Source: Collinsella sp. (GTDB lineage: Bacteria > Actinomycetota > Coriobacteriia > Coriobacteriales > Coriobacteriaceae). From it: a DNA stretch of 51,441 nucleotides. Under the pieces are notes generated by a model that searched no databases, was not told the origin of the DNA, and worked only from the letters and a program-made list of their open reading frames with translations. Position numbers and translations under genes: made by a program. Positions 25,650-35,462 of this stretch are shown here, in pieces; the first letter of the stretch is position 1; each line of letters begins with the position of its first letter. Where the stretch lies: NCBI GenBank assembly GCA_014871665.1, contig WGSL01000008.1, positions 1-51,441 on the forward strand, given 5' to 3'.

Positions 25650-26516
25650 CTAGAGACCAGGTTCTCCAAGCAGGTTAACAATGTGATATGCGAGATAACT
25701 CTTCTCGGCATCGGTAACGACAACGTTATAGGTAGACGACAAGTGGGCGGCTATGGCATCCGCACACGAGAATGCACGCGGATACGCCGTTTCTTCGATT
25801 CGGAACAGCGCGTCTCCGTTGATTTGCCCGGCCGTGGGATCGAGCGCTCGCTGTGCGAAAAACTGCAGGTGACGAACGAAACGTTCGTAAGGCAGCGAGG
25901 TGTCATCGAGGGTCGTAGCATAGCGCTTGGAAACAATCGCAAGCACGTCGCGAACAAGCTGGACCGAAACAATCAGGCGGTCAGAGCGCTGCGGCATGGT
26001 GGCGTTGACGATATGCAAGGTAATGAAACCCTGCTCCTCCTCGCTCATCTGGATGTCCATGTACTCCTTGATAATCTGCAGCGCACGGCCCGCAAGCGCA
26101 TACTCCTTGCGATAGAACTGCTGGATCTCGAGCAGCAACGGATTCTCACAGGGGACGCCCTTGCGCTCGCGCTCCAAAGCAAGGCTGATATGGTCTGCGA
26201 GAGCGATGAGAATCTTATCGTTGATGTCGACATTGAGCTCTCGACGAAGCATCTGAACGATTTCCTCGGAAATCACGAGGTTGACGGTGGGGATGGACTC
26301 CAAAAGATGTGCCAAGCGGTCAATCGTACGCGAATCCTGAGAAGTTCCCTCCTGCAACGCGTAGGTCTTTTCGACTGATGCCTCATCGATGGCATCGCCG
26401 GCATGACGGCCGAAGCAGAGGCCTCGACCGATGACGATGAGCTCGGAGCCATCGTCCGAAGTGACCATTGCGACGTTGTTGTTAAAAACTCGCTTGATAA
26501 CCACGGTACCCACCAC
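25650..26516 (-). CDS. BglG/LicT family transcriptional antiterminator
   Basis: RNA-binding antiterminator expected to control this PTS operon. The N-terminal CAT domain (IKRVFNNNVAMVTSDDGSE) binds RNA. Two PRD domains follow, with regulatory histidines in ADHISLAL and TLHIVNA (PRD1) and FVRHLQFF and LAYHIVNLL (PRD2). Phosphorylation by HPr and EIIB sets its activity. 288 aa. The start is uncertain: GTG 26516 lies 6 bp after the EIIA stop with a poor ribosome site, while GTG 26504 would start nearer the usual MxIKKV position. An inverted repeat in the operon leader is a candidate target. Confidence 0.92.
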   Translation of the reverse strand: MVGTVVIKRVFNNNVAMVTSDDGSELIVIGRGLCFGRHAGDAIDEASVEKTYALQEGTSQDSRTIDRLAHLLESIPTVNLVISEEIVQMLRRELNVDINDKILIALADHISLALERERKGVPCENPLLLEIQQFYRKEYALAGRALQIIKEYMDIQMSEEEQGFITLHIVNATMPQRSDRLIVSVQLVRDVLAIVSKRYATTLDDTSLPYERFVRHLQFFAQRALDPTAGQINGDALFRIEETAYPRAFSCADAIAAHLSSTYNVVVTDAEKSYLAYHIVNLLGEPGL

Positions 26517-26522
26517 AAGAAT

Positions 26523-27035
26523 TTACTCGGAAAGCCAAACGACAGGTTCTTTAACAGCAACAGGGCCGGAAGCATGCTCGCGAAGAGTCGAGTTCTCCGA
26601 ACGCTCGCACACGATAACGAAGACCGTGGGATCGAAACCGGCAGCGCGAACCACGTCGAAATCGACCTCGACGAGGGGCTGGCCCGCGTCGACATGGTCA
26701 CCCTGGGCAACAAGCGCATGGAAGCCCTTGCCCTCAAGCTTAACAGTGTCGATTCCGATATGCAGCATCACCTGAGCAGAGCTGTCGTCGGACATGATGC
26801 CCAGCGCGTGCTCAGTCGGAAACAGCGCCGCGACGGTGCCGGAAACAGGAGCGCACACCGTTCCCTCTTGGGGAACCACGGCAACGCCATCGCCCACTGC
26901 ACGGCTGCTAAAAGCGGGGTCATTGGTATTTTCTAGATGAACAAGCTCGCCGGAAACGGGAGCGAGGATTTCGAACTCGGAAGCCGCAGTCGTCTGCTTA
27001 TCCGAGCCACCCATTAGGCGAGAAAAGAAACCCAT
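26523..27035 (-). CDS. crr: PTS glucose-type EIIA component
   Basis: Phosphocarrier of the glucose-type EIIA family, 170 aa, that passes phosphate from HPr to the EIIB domain of the downstream permease. The stretch ILAPVSGELVHLENTNDPAF, the first His in FPTEHALGI and the phosphorylated His in MLHIGIDTVKL are all present. The N-terminal MGFFSRLMGGS may form an amphipathic membrane helix, as in enteric Crr. ATG 27035 is preferred (AAGGGA upstream). ATG 27053 is possible but has no ribosome site. First gene of the operon, so it may serve this transporter only; the symbol reflects family, not proven global function. Confidence 0.9.
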   Translation of the reverse strand: MGFFSRLMGGSDKQTTAASEFEILAPVSGELVHLENTNDPAFSSRAVGDGVAVVPQEGTVCAPVSGTVAALFPTEHALGIMSDDSSAQVMLHIGIDTVKLEGKGFHALVAQGDHVDAGQPLVEVDFDVVRAAGFDPTVFVIVCERSENSTLREHASGPVAVKEPVVWLSE

Positions 27036-27060
27036 GGTGACATGTCCCTTCATAAATATA

Positions 27061-27123
27061 GCCCAACCAAAATCAATCGAATGCGCCCATTGAGACGCTC
27101 GCGATCAAAGACTTTGGTTAGGC
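27061..27123 (-). promoter_or_regulatory. Inverted repeat in the leader of the PTS operon
   Basis: GCCCAACCAAA (27061-27071) and TTTGGTTAGGC (27113-27123) are complementary except for one G-T pair. The hairpin lies between a promoter at 27173-27200 and the EIIA start. Because the operon encodes a LicT-type antiterminator, this is the likely attenuation site. A textbook RAT sequence was not recognised. Confidence 0.5.
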
Positions 27124-27172
27124 CCACGTCCGAGGGGACTCGGTAACCTTCCGCATTTCTTTTACGGGGGTT

Positions 27173-27200
27173 ATTGTAGACAAGCCCAAAGCCGGAACAA
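27173..27200 (-). promoter_or_regulatory. Probable promoter of the PTS operon
   Basis: On the minus strand TTGTTC (27200-27195), 16 bp, then TACAAT (27178-27173). It is followed by a leader of about 130 nt containing the inverted repeat. Confidence 0.5.
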
Positions 27201-27310
27201 TCATTATGACCGGCGAACGGTATTTTTTCTCCGATAAACGGTATTTATGCGGTACTTAGGGACGTTCCTTTTCTGCCGGCACCCGGGGACACTCCTTGCT
27301 CTGGTGCATT

Positions 27311-27357
27311 GGGGACAGGTTTGTTTGCACCAGGTCGGTGCAGATTAACCTGGCCCC
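27311..27357. repeat. 47-nt GGGGACAGGT hairpin repeat (copy 1)
   Basis: GGGGACAGGT ... ACCTGGCCCC arms enclose a second small stem GCACC/GGTGC. A same-length copy is at 38624-38670. Just left of it (27254-27295) lies a relative of the GGGGACGTTCCTTTT / GCCGGCA sequence found again near 43301. The rest of the gap 27036-27378 holds only the PTS leader and promoter. Confidence 0.7.
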
Positions 27358-27378
27358 ATTGCGCCAATTTCGTATGCG

Positions 27379-28140
27379 CTAGATGAAGAGCTCGCATTCC
27401 TTCCGCACGACGCAAACCTTGCTCAGCATCTGGGAAACAGCGGATAGTTTGCTGGAATCAAGCTTGCGAGCACCTCGCGGACATACGGCGATGCAGCGCA
27501 TGCAGGAGATGCACGCCTCGCCAGCTGCTCGTTTGGAGTCACCCTTGTCGATAGCACAAACGGGGCACGCCGCGGCGCATGCACCGCAGGAGACGCAATC
27601 CTCTGTTGCCTCGGGCGCCATGCGGTGACCTCCAGCTTGTTTATAAGGACGATTGCCGGGGATAGAGGGCTCGGACGCATCCTCAGCCAACAGCTTTTGC
27701 TGAATTTGCTGCGCAAACTCTGCGAGCTGTGCCGTATCCTGCGCATCCGGACGACCGGCAGCAAACTGTCGTGCAATGGAATGTTCTGCAATGGCTGCAA
27801 CTGCCGCGATCACCCGGAATCCCGCATGCTTCGCAACGTCCTCCAGCTCTACGAGCGTGTCCTCAAACGCGCGGTTTCCGTATACGCAAACCAAAACAGC
27901 CCGAGCCCCGTTGCCGCGCACCATGCCCAACCGGTCAGCCACCACAGCCGGGATTCTACCGGCATACGCCGGCACAGAGATTACGGCCACGTCGTCCTCA
28001 GTCATCGAGACAGCGTTGAAATCCAACCCGCTATCGGTCAGATCGACGGTAACGGTATTCTTGCCCAGTGCTCCGGCCACAAGGCCTGACACCTTCTGCG
28101 TTCCACCCGTCGGACTAAACACAATTTCGAATACGCTCAT
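27379..28140 (-). CDS. EFR1-type flavodoxin/ferredoxin protein
   Basis: A 253-aa soluble electron carrier with two parts. Residues ~1-160 are flavodoxin-like (IVFSPTGGTQKVSGLVAGAL, the T/SxTGxT FMN phosphate loop; VISVPAYAGRIPAVVADRL). Residues ~185-245 hold two 4Fe-4S motifs, CVSCGACAAACPVCAI and CISCMRCIAVCPRGA. This layout is that of the EFR1 family ferredoxins common in anaerobes. ATG 28140 follows GGGAGGG with 8 nt spacing. Single gene. It may pass electrons in anaerobic metabolism; no partner is indicated by neighbours. Confidence 0.88.
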   Translation of the reverse strand: MSVFEIVFSPTGGTQKVSGLVAGALGKNTVTVDLTDSGLDFNAVSMTEDDVAVISVPAYAGRIPAVVADRLGMVRGNGARAVLVCVYGNRAFEDTLVELEDVAKHAGFRVIAAVAAIAEHSIARQFAAGRPDAQDTAQLAEFAQQIQQKLLAEDASEPSIPGNRPYKQAGGHRMAPEATEDCVSCGACAAACPVCAIDKGDSKRAAGEACISCMRCIAVCPRGARKLDSSKLSAVSQMLSKVCVVRKECELFI

Positions 28141-28351
28141 CGAGGCACCCTCCCCTACGCCTGGCAACGCGTCAAGCCGCTTTCACATCCAGCCAGAGTA
28201 TACGGCACGTGGGGTCCCCGTTTTAATGCACCAAGCACCCCAATGCACCCACCCTACGCTGTCTGCCTCTTCGTTTTGTATAAATTACGGTACAGATTGT
28301 ATATATTTACGGGATACCGCCGTGTTCTCCTAAGGTACCCCATCCTGGCCC

Positions 28352-28584
28352 GTGCAAAAAACGGAGTATTCTGCAACGTGACCGCGCCAGCAATACCCCG
28401 AGCGGGCAAACCTTTAGGGCGCTGCGTCATTTTGGGTTCCGACATGGCGAGAATGACGCGCCCCTGCTCCGGAAAACGACGAAATCTGACTCAGAACGCT
28501 CGCTAGGGATATCCGAAAGCCACCGTTGGCGACGTCGGATCATATGCAGACAACTCGAACTGCAGAATACTCCAAAAAATGCAC
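28352..28584. repeat. 233-bp intergenic element with paired terminal arms (copy 2)
   Basis: Main content of the 620-bp gap between the EFR1 gene and the helicase terminator. Left arm 28352-28375 (GTGCAAAAAACGGAGTATTC + TGCA); right arm 28561-28584, inverted, reading GTGCATTTTTTGGAGTATTC + TGCA on its own strand. Length equals copy 1 at 4530-4762. Homology to copy 1 extends about 18 bp to the left (GGTACCCCATCCTGGCCC). The interior differs but has strong stems: 28424-28431 with 28452-28459, and 28511-28516 with 28535-28540. No gene was seen in the gap. Confidence 0.6.
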
Positions 28585-28696
28585 GGCGCACCCCATGGGA
28601 CCCATTGCCGCATGGTAGGAAACAGACCCACGGCATCCTCTAGATGCATTCCCGAGGAAATCACATTTGAACTAGCGATCGGATACGGCAAACAGA

Positions 28697-28728
28697 AAGG
28701 GCCCCGAACGTAGTTGCTCGGGGCCCTT
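28697..28728 (-). terminator. Terminator of the RNA helicase gene
   Basis: An 11-bp stem AAGGGCCCCGA (28697-28707) / TCGGGGCCCTT (28718-28728). The minus-strand tail is TTTCTGTTT. It lies 33 bp after the stop codon. Confidence 0.85.
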
Positions 28729-28760
28729 GGTTCGCCTCGCCCTAGCGGGCGATGCGTGTG

Positions 28761-31004
<2,244 letters not shown>

Positions 31005-31274
31005 ATGTCGTTGTTCCTTATCTGCACGCGTTATGGGCACGGCATGCGGCCGCGCGGGCGTGCTTGGTAGTGCGCTAATACATACAAAAACGGGTGCGCA
31101 CAGAGAGGACGTTGCTCAGCACGCTGGCGATCGCTTTGGCAGCCCTATCACGCGCCGTCCAGACGCAGCAGCTCTAAGCGATGGAGCAGATTCGCCGCCG
31201 GTTAGTATACCCGTGCTTCGCATGCCCCCACGTAAACCACAGATGACGAGGCGGACGGGGCGGGCCTGGCTGAT

Positions 31275-31414
31275 TGTCTCAATCTGTAACATCTACAGGG
31301 CAAATCTTCCTCTACGTGTTACAGATCGAGACAAACGGTCGACACGGCTCACAAACGTCTCAATCTGTAACAGTTAACGAGTAAAATCGGCCCTAATTGT
31401 TATAGATCAAGACA
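31275..31414. repeat. 59-bp inverted-repeat array, site I (2 units)
   Basis: Units 31275-31333 and 31356-31414 start 81 bp apart. Each is a 17-bp arm (TGTCTCAATCTGTAACA type), a 25-bp centre and an inverted 17-bp arm. The array lies in the 587-bp gap between the divergent helicase and FHA genes, upstream of both. Apart from the array I see nothing definite in this gap except the FHA ribosome site. Confidence 0.92.
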
Positions 31415-31591
31415 GAGGGGGATTTCCGTTCAATCCAAACCAAATCTCTCGCTCTTCCTGCAATTTCGAACATGTGGCCTATAATGTTGCTTTGGTTACA
31501 CTATTTATTGTGCAGCCATTTAATACGTCGCCCACCGGGGCCATTAATTCCTATCGCCATATTGGCTAGGAAGCAATCAAAGGAGGTATCC

Positions 31592-32554
31592 GTGGCAGCA
31601 GAGACGCCTTGCTCGGTCCTCTATAACGATATTCGCTCGTTCGGCGGTCTTAAACATCTCGAGATCGCCCGAATGCTTATCAACGGAAACTCTTATCTCG
31701 GCAGTACCCTGCTCGAGAAATGCTCTTCCAACCGCTCGTATCTCACCCGTTACATCGTCCATCGCAAGCCTGACCAGTGCGCGCCCGCCATCTACAGCGA
31801 CTTTACCGTCACCACGCTCAACCTTTCCTCGGCAATCTGCAGCAAGCTCGGCGGCGGCGAGTCCGCCTATCGGGCAATCGCCGAGCACTATCGCGGTCCG
31901 GCCGCCAACGAAATGATGTCGGCTCTCGCCAGCTACAAGCTGGACAGCCGCCTGTATGCAAATGCCCTCAATCGCATCGACAACTTTGACGGCAATGCCG
32001 TGCGCGAGAAAAGCACGCTTTACCTTATGCTCTTTGTGGCAACGGGGGCGCTCGCCGATCCCGTTCAGGGCGTGGCCACCGTCGAGCGCTTTTGCGACAG
32101 CAAGACGGGCGGGCACTTTGGCACCACCGAAACTACCGTCGGACGTGGCTTTATGAGCAGCCTGGAGCAGCCGCGCACCGTCGCCCCCAACCTCGGTCTG
32201 CTCAGAACCCATGCCGACAACTGCGCCGACATGCGAATCCATCCCCTCACACGCGATCCGCGCGGCACCGTAATTGGTTCTTTGCCCAAAACCTCGCCCA
32301 GCATCACCGATGTGGGCGCCGACGCATCGCGCGAGCATCTTCGCATTTGGCTTGAGGGTGAGCACTGGTACGCCCAGGGCCTTGGATCGACCAACGGCAC
32401 GGTACTCGAATCGGGTGCAGGCGACGGCGATATTGTGATTGAGCCGCCGCGCGACCAACGCGAGCCCGGCAAGATCTATCCCCCCGTGGAAATCGCCAAC
32501 AGCGACAGGCTCCATCTGGGTCTCTACACGACATTCCTTGTCATTGTGGACTAG
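31592..32554 (+). CDS. FHA-domain protein
   Basis: A 320-aa protein with a C-terminal forkhead-associated domain, which binds phosphothreonine. The FHA part is seen in SREHLRIWLEGEHWYAQGLG + STNGTVLESG, with the conserved Ser-Arg, His and Asn-Gly, and the end strand DRLHLGLYTTFLVIV. The N-terminal ~200 residues are helical and unrecognised. GTG 31592 follows AGGAGG with 5 nt spacing. A terminator follows, then a Ser/Thr kinase gene on the same strand, so this is a likely substrate or partner of that kinase. It could be a cytoplasmic scaffold in phosphorylation signalling. Confidence 0.82.
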   Translation: MAAETPCSVLYNDIRSFGGLKHLEIARMLINGNSYLGSTLLEKCSSNRSYLTRYIVHRKPDQCAPAIYSDFTVTTLNLSSAICSKLGGGESAYRAIAEHYRGPAANEMMSALASYKLDSRLYANALNRIDNFDGNAVREKSTLYLMLFVATGALADPVQGVATVERFCDSKTGGHFGTTETTVGRGFMSSLEQPRTVAPNLGLLRTHADNCADMRIHPLTRDPRGTVIGSLPKTSPSITDVGADASREHLRIWLEGEHWYAQGLGSTNGTVLESGAGDGDIVIEPPRDQREPGKIYPPVEIANSDRLHLGLYTTFLVIVD

Positions 32555-32555
32555 C

Positions 32556-32596
32556 ACGGACGGCGATCGGAAGACGGTCGCCGTCCGTCTTTCGTC
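32556..32596 (+). terminator. Terminator after the FHA gene
   Basis: An 11-bp stem ACGGACGGCGA (32556-32566) / TCGCCGTCCGT (32578-32588), followed by CTTTCGTCTT. It separates the FHA gene from the kinase gene transcriptionally. Confidence 0.8.
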
Positions 32597-32632
32597 TTCT
32601 ACCTTCTGCGTCGTAAACGACAATACTCAGCG

Positions 32633-32693
32633 GTATACGTGGGCAGTGCGGCTATCATGGTACTTTACCGATATCCGCACTGCTCACGTATAC
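32633..32693. promoter_or_regulatory. Long inverted repeat upstream of the kinase gene
   Basis: GTATACGTGGGCAGTGCGG (32633-32651) pairs with CCGCACTGCTCACGTATAC (32675-32693) at 18 of 19 positions around a 23-nt centre, 33 bp before the kinase start. The centre holds TATCAT (32653-32658), a possible -10. It may be an operator or a leader hairpin. Confidence 0.65.
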
Positions 32694-32725
32694 GCGCGGC
32701 AACCCATGCCAGACAAAGGAACGCC

Positions 32726-34810
32726 ATGGATACTACCGATAGCGCCTATGGCGACAAACTCATCCGTCTTGACACGTTCGATACCGCCGTGGCGGTCGAC
32801 CCCAGCGCCGAGGACGACGCCAAGCGTCGGTTTATGACGCTTATTCTCCAGACGGCCCACCGCAACAACGGCAACATCGGACACGTGCTGCGCGCGACCA
32901 ACACGAGCGGCGAGGTCTTTGCCGTCAAGCTACTCAAGGACAACGCCATCCTTTCCGGCCAAGCCCCCGACCGCTCCGCCGAGCAATCGGCAGCGCACCT
33001 GGCCAGCACCGCCGCGCTGTTCGAGGAGTACCGTCACTTGTGCACTGTCTCGCACCTGCGCGGATTTCCGCGCGTCTATGGCTACGGCTCTTGTGAGGAC
33101 GACCCGCTCATCCTCATGGAGTGGGTCGAGGGAACCTCGCTCAAGCAGGCGCTGCCCTTGCTTCCGCACGATGCCTCGGGCGGGCTGACCACCCAGATGG
33201 TCGCCGCCGTCGGAAACGCCGTGCTTCGCGCACTCTTGATGACCCAAGGCCTCGTGAATCCGGTCGTCCATCGCGACCTGTCGCCTGCCAATATCATGTT
33301 CCGCACCACCAGCCGAACGCTCGAGCAGCAGATTGCTGATTGTTCCTTTGACCCCTGCCTCATCGACATGGGCTCCGCGACCATGGCTCTCGGCGACGAC
33401 ACGATCACCCGGCGCGCCGACATCTGGCGTTTTGCCACGCCCGCATACGCCGCGCCCGAGATGCTCACGCAGGATATCGATGGCATCGCGGCCCTTCGCC
33501 GTTCGCCGGCAATCGACGTCTATGCGCTTTCGAGCATTCTGTACCAGCTCTACAGCGGTCGCAAACCGTTTGACTTTGAGTCGACGGACGCCGCTGCAAC
33601 CGGCTCGTTCTATCTCGTAAAGACCAAGACCAAGCCGGCACCGCTCGAGCCGCGCTGCGAGGGCGATGAGGCGCTCGTCCAGATCATCATGAAGGGTCTC
33701 TCAGTCGAGCAGTGCGATCGTCCCACCGAGCAGCAGATGCTCGAGGTGCTCTCGGCATACCTCACCGACGCCGAATCCGAAGGCCGCGAAGGTGCAGGAG
33801 ACGAGGCCGCAATTGATATCGATTCTGGCACGCACCTTAAGGTCGACGTCGCCGGCGAGCGCGCACGAGAGATCCTGAATCAGGCCCGCCACGATGCCAT
33901 GACCCGCCGCCGCTTTATTATCGGCGGCGCTATCGCAGCCGTTGCGGGGCTCAGCGTTATCGGGGCGGCAACCCATGGCTTTGGCATCCCCGACTACCTC
34001 GACGGCATCCGCGGTTCACTTGACGACTACACCTGGGATCAGCTGCAGGAGATTTCGCTCAAGATTAAGGCCGCCGAGACCCGTAGCGAGGCACGCGAGA
34101 TTGCCAAGCGCTATCACCTGCTCGATGCCGATGGGCATATCCCCTATCCGTGTACCAAGCGCGTGAAACTCACCAACGGGCTGGAGGTCGGCGCGCAGCT
34201 TGTGGGCATCCGTCACGATGAGCTTCTGGACGGGACGGGCAAGGCCGGACTGACGTTTATGTTCGACGCGGGTATTGCCGAGCGCAACGCTGCGGCTGAA
34301 CCGCCGAGCGCCGGCTGGGCAGTTTGCGAGCTGCGGGAATGGCTCGACGGCGACGGCCTTAAGCTGCTGCCCAACAAGTTGCGCGCGCTCATCAAATCTG
34401 TCAAAAAGGTCTCGAATAACGCTGGCGCCGCCAACAGTGCATCGTGTCTGAGCGAGTTGCCCGCAACCCTTTGGCTGCCCGCCATGGTCGAGCTGTGCGG
34501 TACGCAACCGCCCGATTCGTTTGCCAAGGACTATCACTACCTGGCAGAAATCTACAACGGCGAGGGCAAGGAGTATCAGCTCTTCCGCGAGCTCAAGGTG
34601 AGCCCGTATTCCACGAACGAGACGATGGTCCGCCAGTGGAAGGGCAAGGACACCTGCTGGTGGGAGCGCACGGTGAGCCCCGACTCATCGGAGACCGAAG
34701 GCACGCTCTACATAAACCGTGTGGGCCACGACGGCGACGTCTTTACGTACGCAACGCCTGCGGAAAAGCCAAACAAGCTAACCTGTGTGATTCCCGGGTT
34801 CTGTATCTAG
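32726..34810 (+). CDS. Membrane Ser/Thr protein kinase with extracellular DUF6273-like domain
   Basis: A 694-aa PknB-like kinase. The N-terminal kinase domain has the ATP-binding lysine in FAVKLLKD, hinge LILMEWVEGTSL, catalytic loop HRDLSPANIMF and PAYAAPEML. The usual DFG is replaced by DMG (LIDMGSAT); its Asp is kept, so activity is plausible. After the kinase, RRRFIIGGAIAAVAGLSVIGA is a single membrane helix. The outer ~230 residues look like a DUF6273-type domain (WAVCELREWLDGDGLKLLP, ATLWLPAMVELCG), perhaps a wall or ligand sensor. ATG 32726 has AAAGGA 5 nt upstream. The adjacent FHA protein is a probable partner. Confidence 0.87.
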   Translation: MDTTDSAYGDKLIRLDTFDTAVAVDPSAEDDAKRRFMTLILQTAHRNNGNIGHVLRATNTSGEVFAVKLLKDNAILSGQAPDRSAEQSAAHLASTAALFEEYRHLCTVSHLRGFPRVYGYGSCEDDPLILMEWVEGTSLKQALPLLPHDASGGLTTQMVAAVGNAVLRALLMTQGLVNPVVHRDLSPANIMFRTTSRTLEQQIADCSFDPCLIDMGSATMALGDDTITRRADIWRFATPAYAAPEMLTQDIDGIAALRRSPAIDVYALSSILYQLYSGRKPFDFESTDAAATGSFYLVKTKTKPAPLEPRCEGDEALVQIIMKGLSVEQCDRPTEQQMLEVLSAYLTDAESEGREGAGDEAAIDIDSGTHLKVDVAGERAREILNQARHDAMTRRRFIIGGAIAAVAGLSVIGAATHGFGIPDYLDGIRGSLDDYTWDQLQEISLKIKAAETRSEAREIAKRYHLLDADGHIPYPCTKRVKLTNGLEVGAQLVGIRHDELLDGTGKAGLTFMFDAGIAERNAAAEPPSAGWAVCELREWLDGDGLKLLPNKLRALIKSVKKVSNNAGAANSASCLSELPATLWLPAMVELCGTQPPDSFAKDYHYLAEIYNGEGKEYQLFRELKVSPYSTNETMVRQWKGKDTCWWERTVSPDSSETEGTLYINRVGHDGDVFTYATPAEKPNKLTCVIPGFCI

Positions 34811-34851
34811 GCGGCGGGCGTCTTGCCGTGACGGGACCCCTCCCCGGCAGT

Positions 34852-35311
34852 TGTCTCGATTTGTAACACTAGCTCGGCAGATACAGGTCTAGATGCTACA
34901 GAACGAGACAAACCCCAATCCCGCGAGACAACATCTCAATCTGTAACAGTAAGGGGTCAAAAACCTCTCTAGATGTTACAGATCAAGACATTTGAGTTGG
35001 CCGCGGACGGTCTGTCTCGATCTGTAACAGTAAGGGGTCATATTTCCCGCCAGATGTTACAGATTGAGACATTGAGTTTATTGCTGAAGGTTCGTCTCGA
35101 TCTGTAACATCTGGAATCCAAAAACCGGTCTAACTGTTACAGATGGAGACAAACTCAAACCTCTCAAAACAAAATCTCAATCTGTAACAGTTAGAGGTCA
35201 TTTTCCCCGCTAGATGTTACAGATCGAGATATTGATTTGCCGCCGGAGAGTTTGTCTCATTCTGTAACAGCAGCTCGGCAAAAACTGGGCTAGATGTTAC
35301 AGATTGAGACG
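34852..35311. repeat. 59-bp inverted-repeat array, site II (6 units)
   Basis: Units 34852-34910, 34932-34990, 35013-35071, 35093-35151, 35173-35231 and 35253-35311. Every unit is exactly 59 bp with 17-bp arms and a 25-bp centre; starts are 80, 81, 80, 80 and 80 bp apart. Typical arms: TGTCTCGATCTGTAACA and TGTTACAGATTGAGACA. Centres have an AT-rich middle flanked by GGGGTC/CCCGC-like bases. Linkers of 21-22 bp begin TTGAGTT or its reverse complement. The array fills most of the gap between the kinase stop and the copA promoter. Confidence 0.95.
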
Positions 35312-35384
35312 AAGGGCGGGGATGGTGCACCAACCCGGCAGCCACCCTCATCTGTAGCGAAATGTCATACATTTCTTTCTGTAC

Positions 35385-35415
35385 TGGACACCCCCAGGGG
35401 GTATGGGTGTATAGT
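35385..35415 (+). promoter_or_regulatory. copA promoter with CsoR-type operator
   Basis: TGGACA (35385-35390) and TATAGT (35410-35415) with 19-bp spacing. Between them lies ACCCCCAGGGGGTAT, a GC-rich palindrome of the CsoR/RcnR operator kind. CsoR bound here would block transcription until copper is present. A csoR-like gene lies at the end of the same cluster. Confidence 0.72.
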
Positions 35416-35462
35416 ATCGGCAGGTTAACATTTCCGACACTACGTCACAGAAAGGAGAAGCC

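Noticed and set aside
34852..35311. CRISPR array
   Set aside because: Repeats alternate in orientation within each unit, the intervals alternate between 25 and 21-22 bp, intervals share sequence, and no cas gene is in the window.
35391..35401. CCCCCAGGGGG as a terminator stem
   Set aside because: It has no loop or T-run and sits between -35 and -10 elements of copA, so an operator is the better reading.
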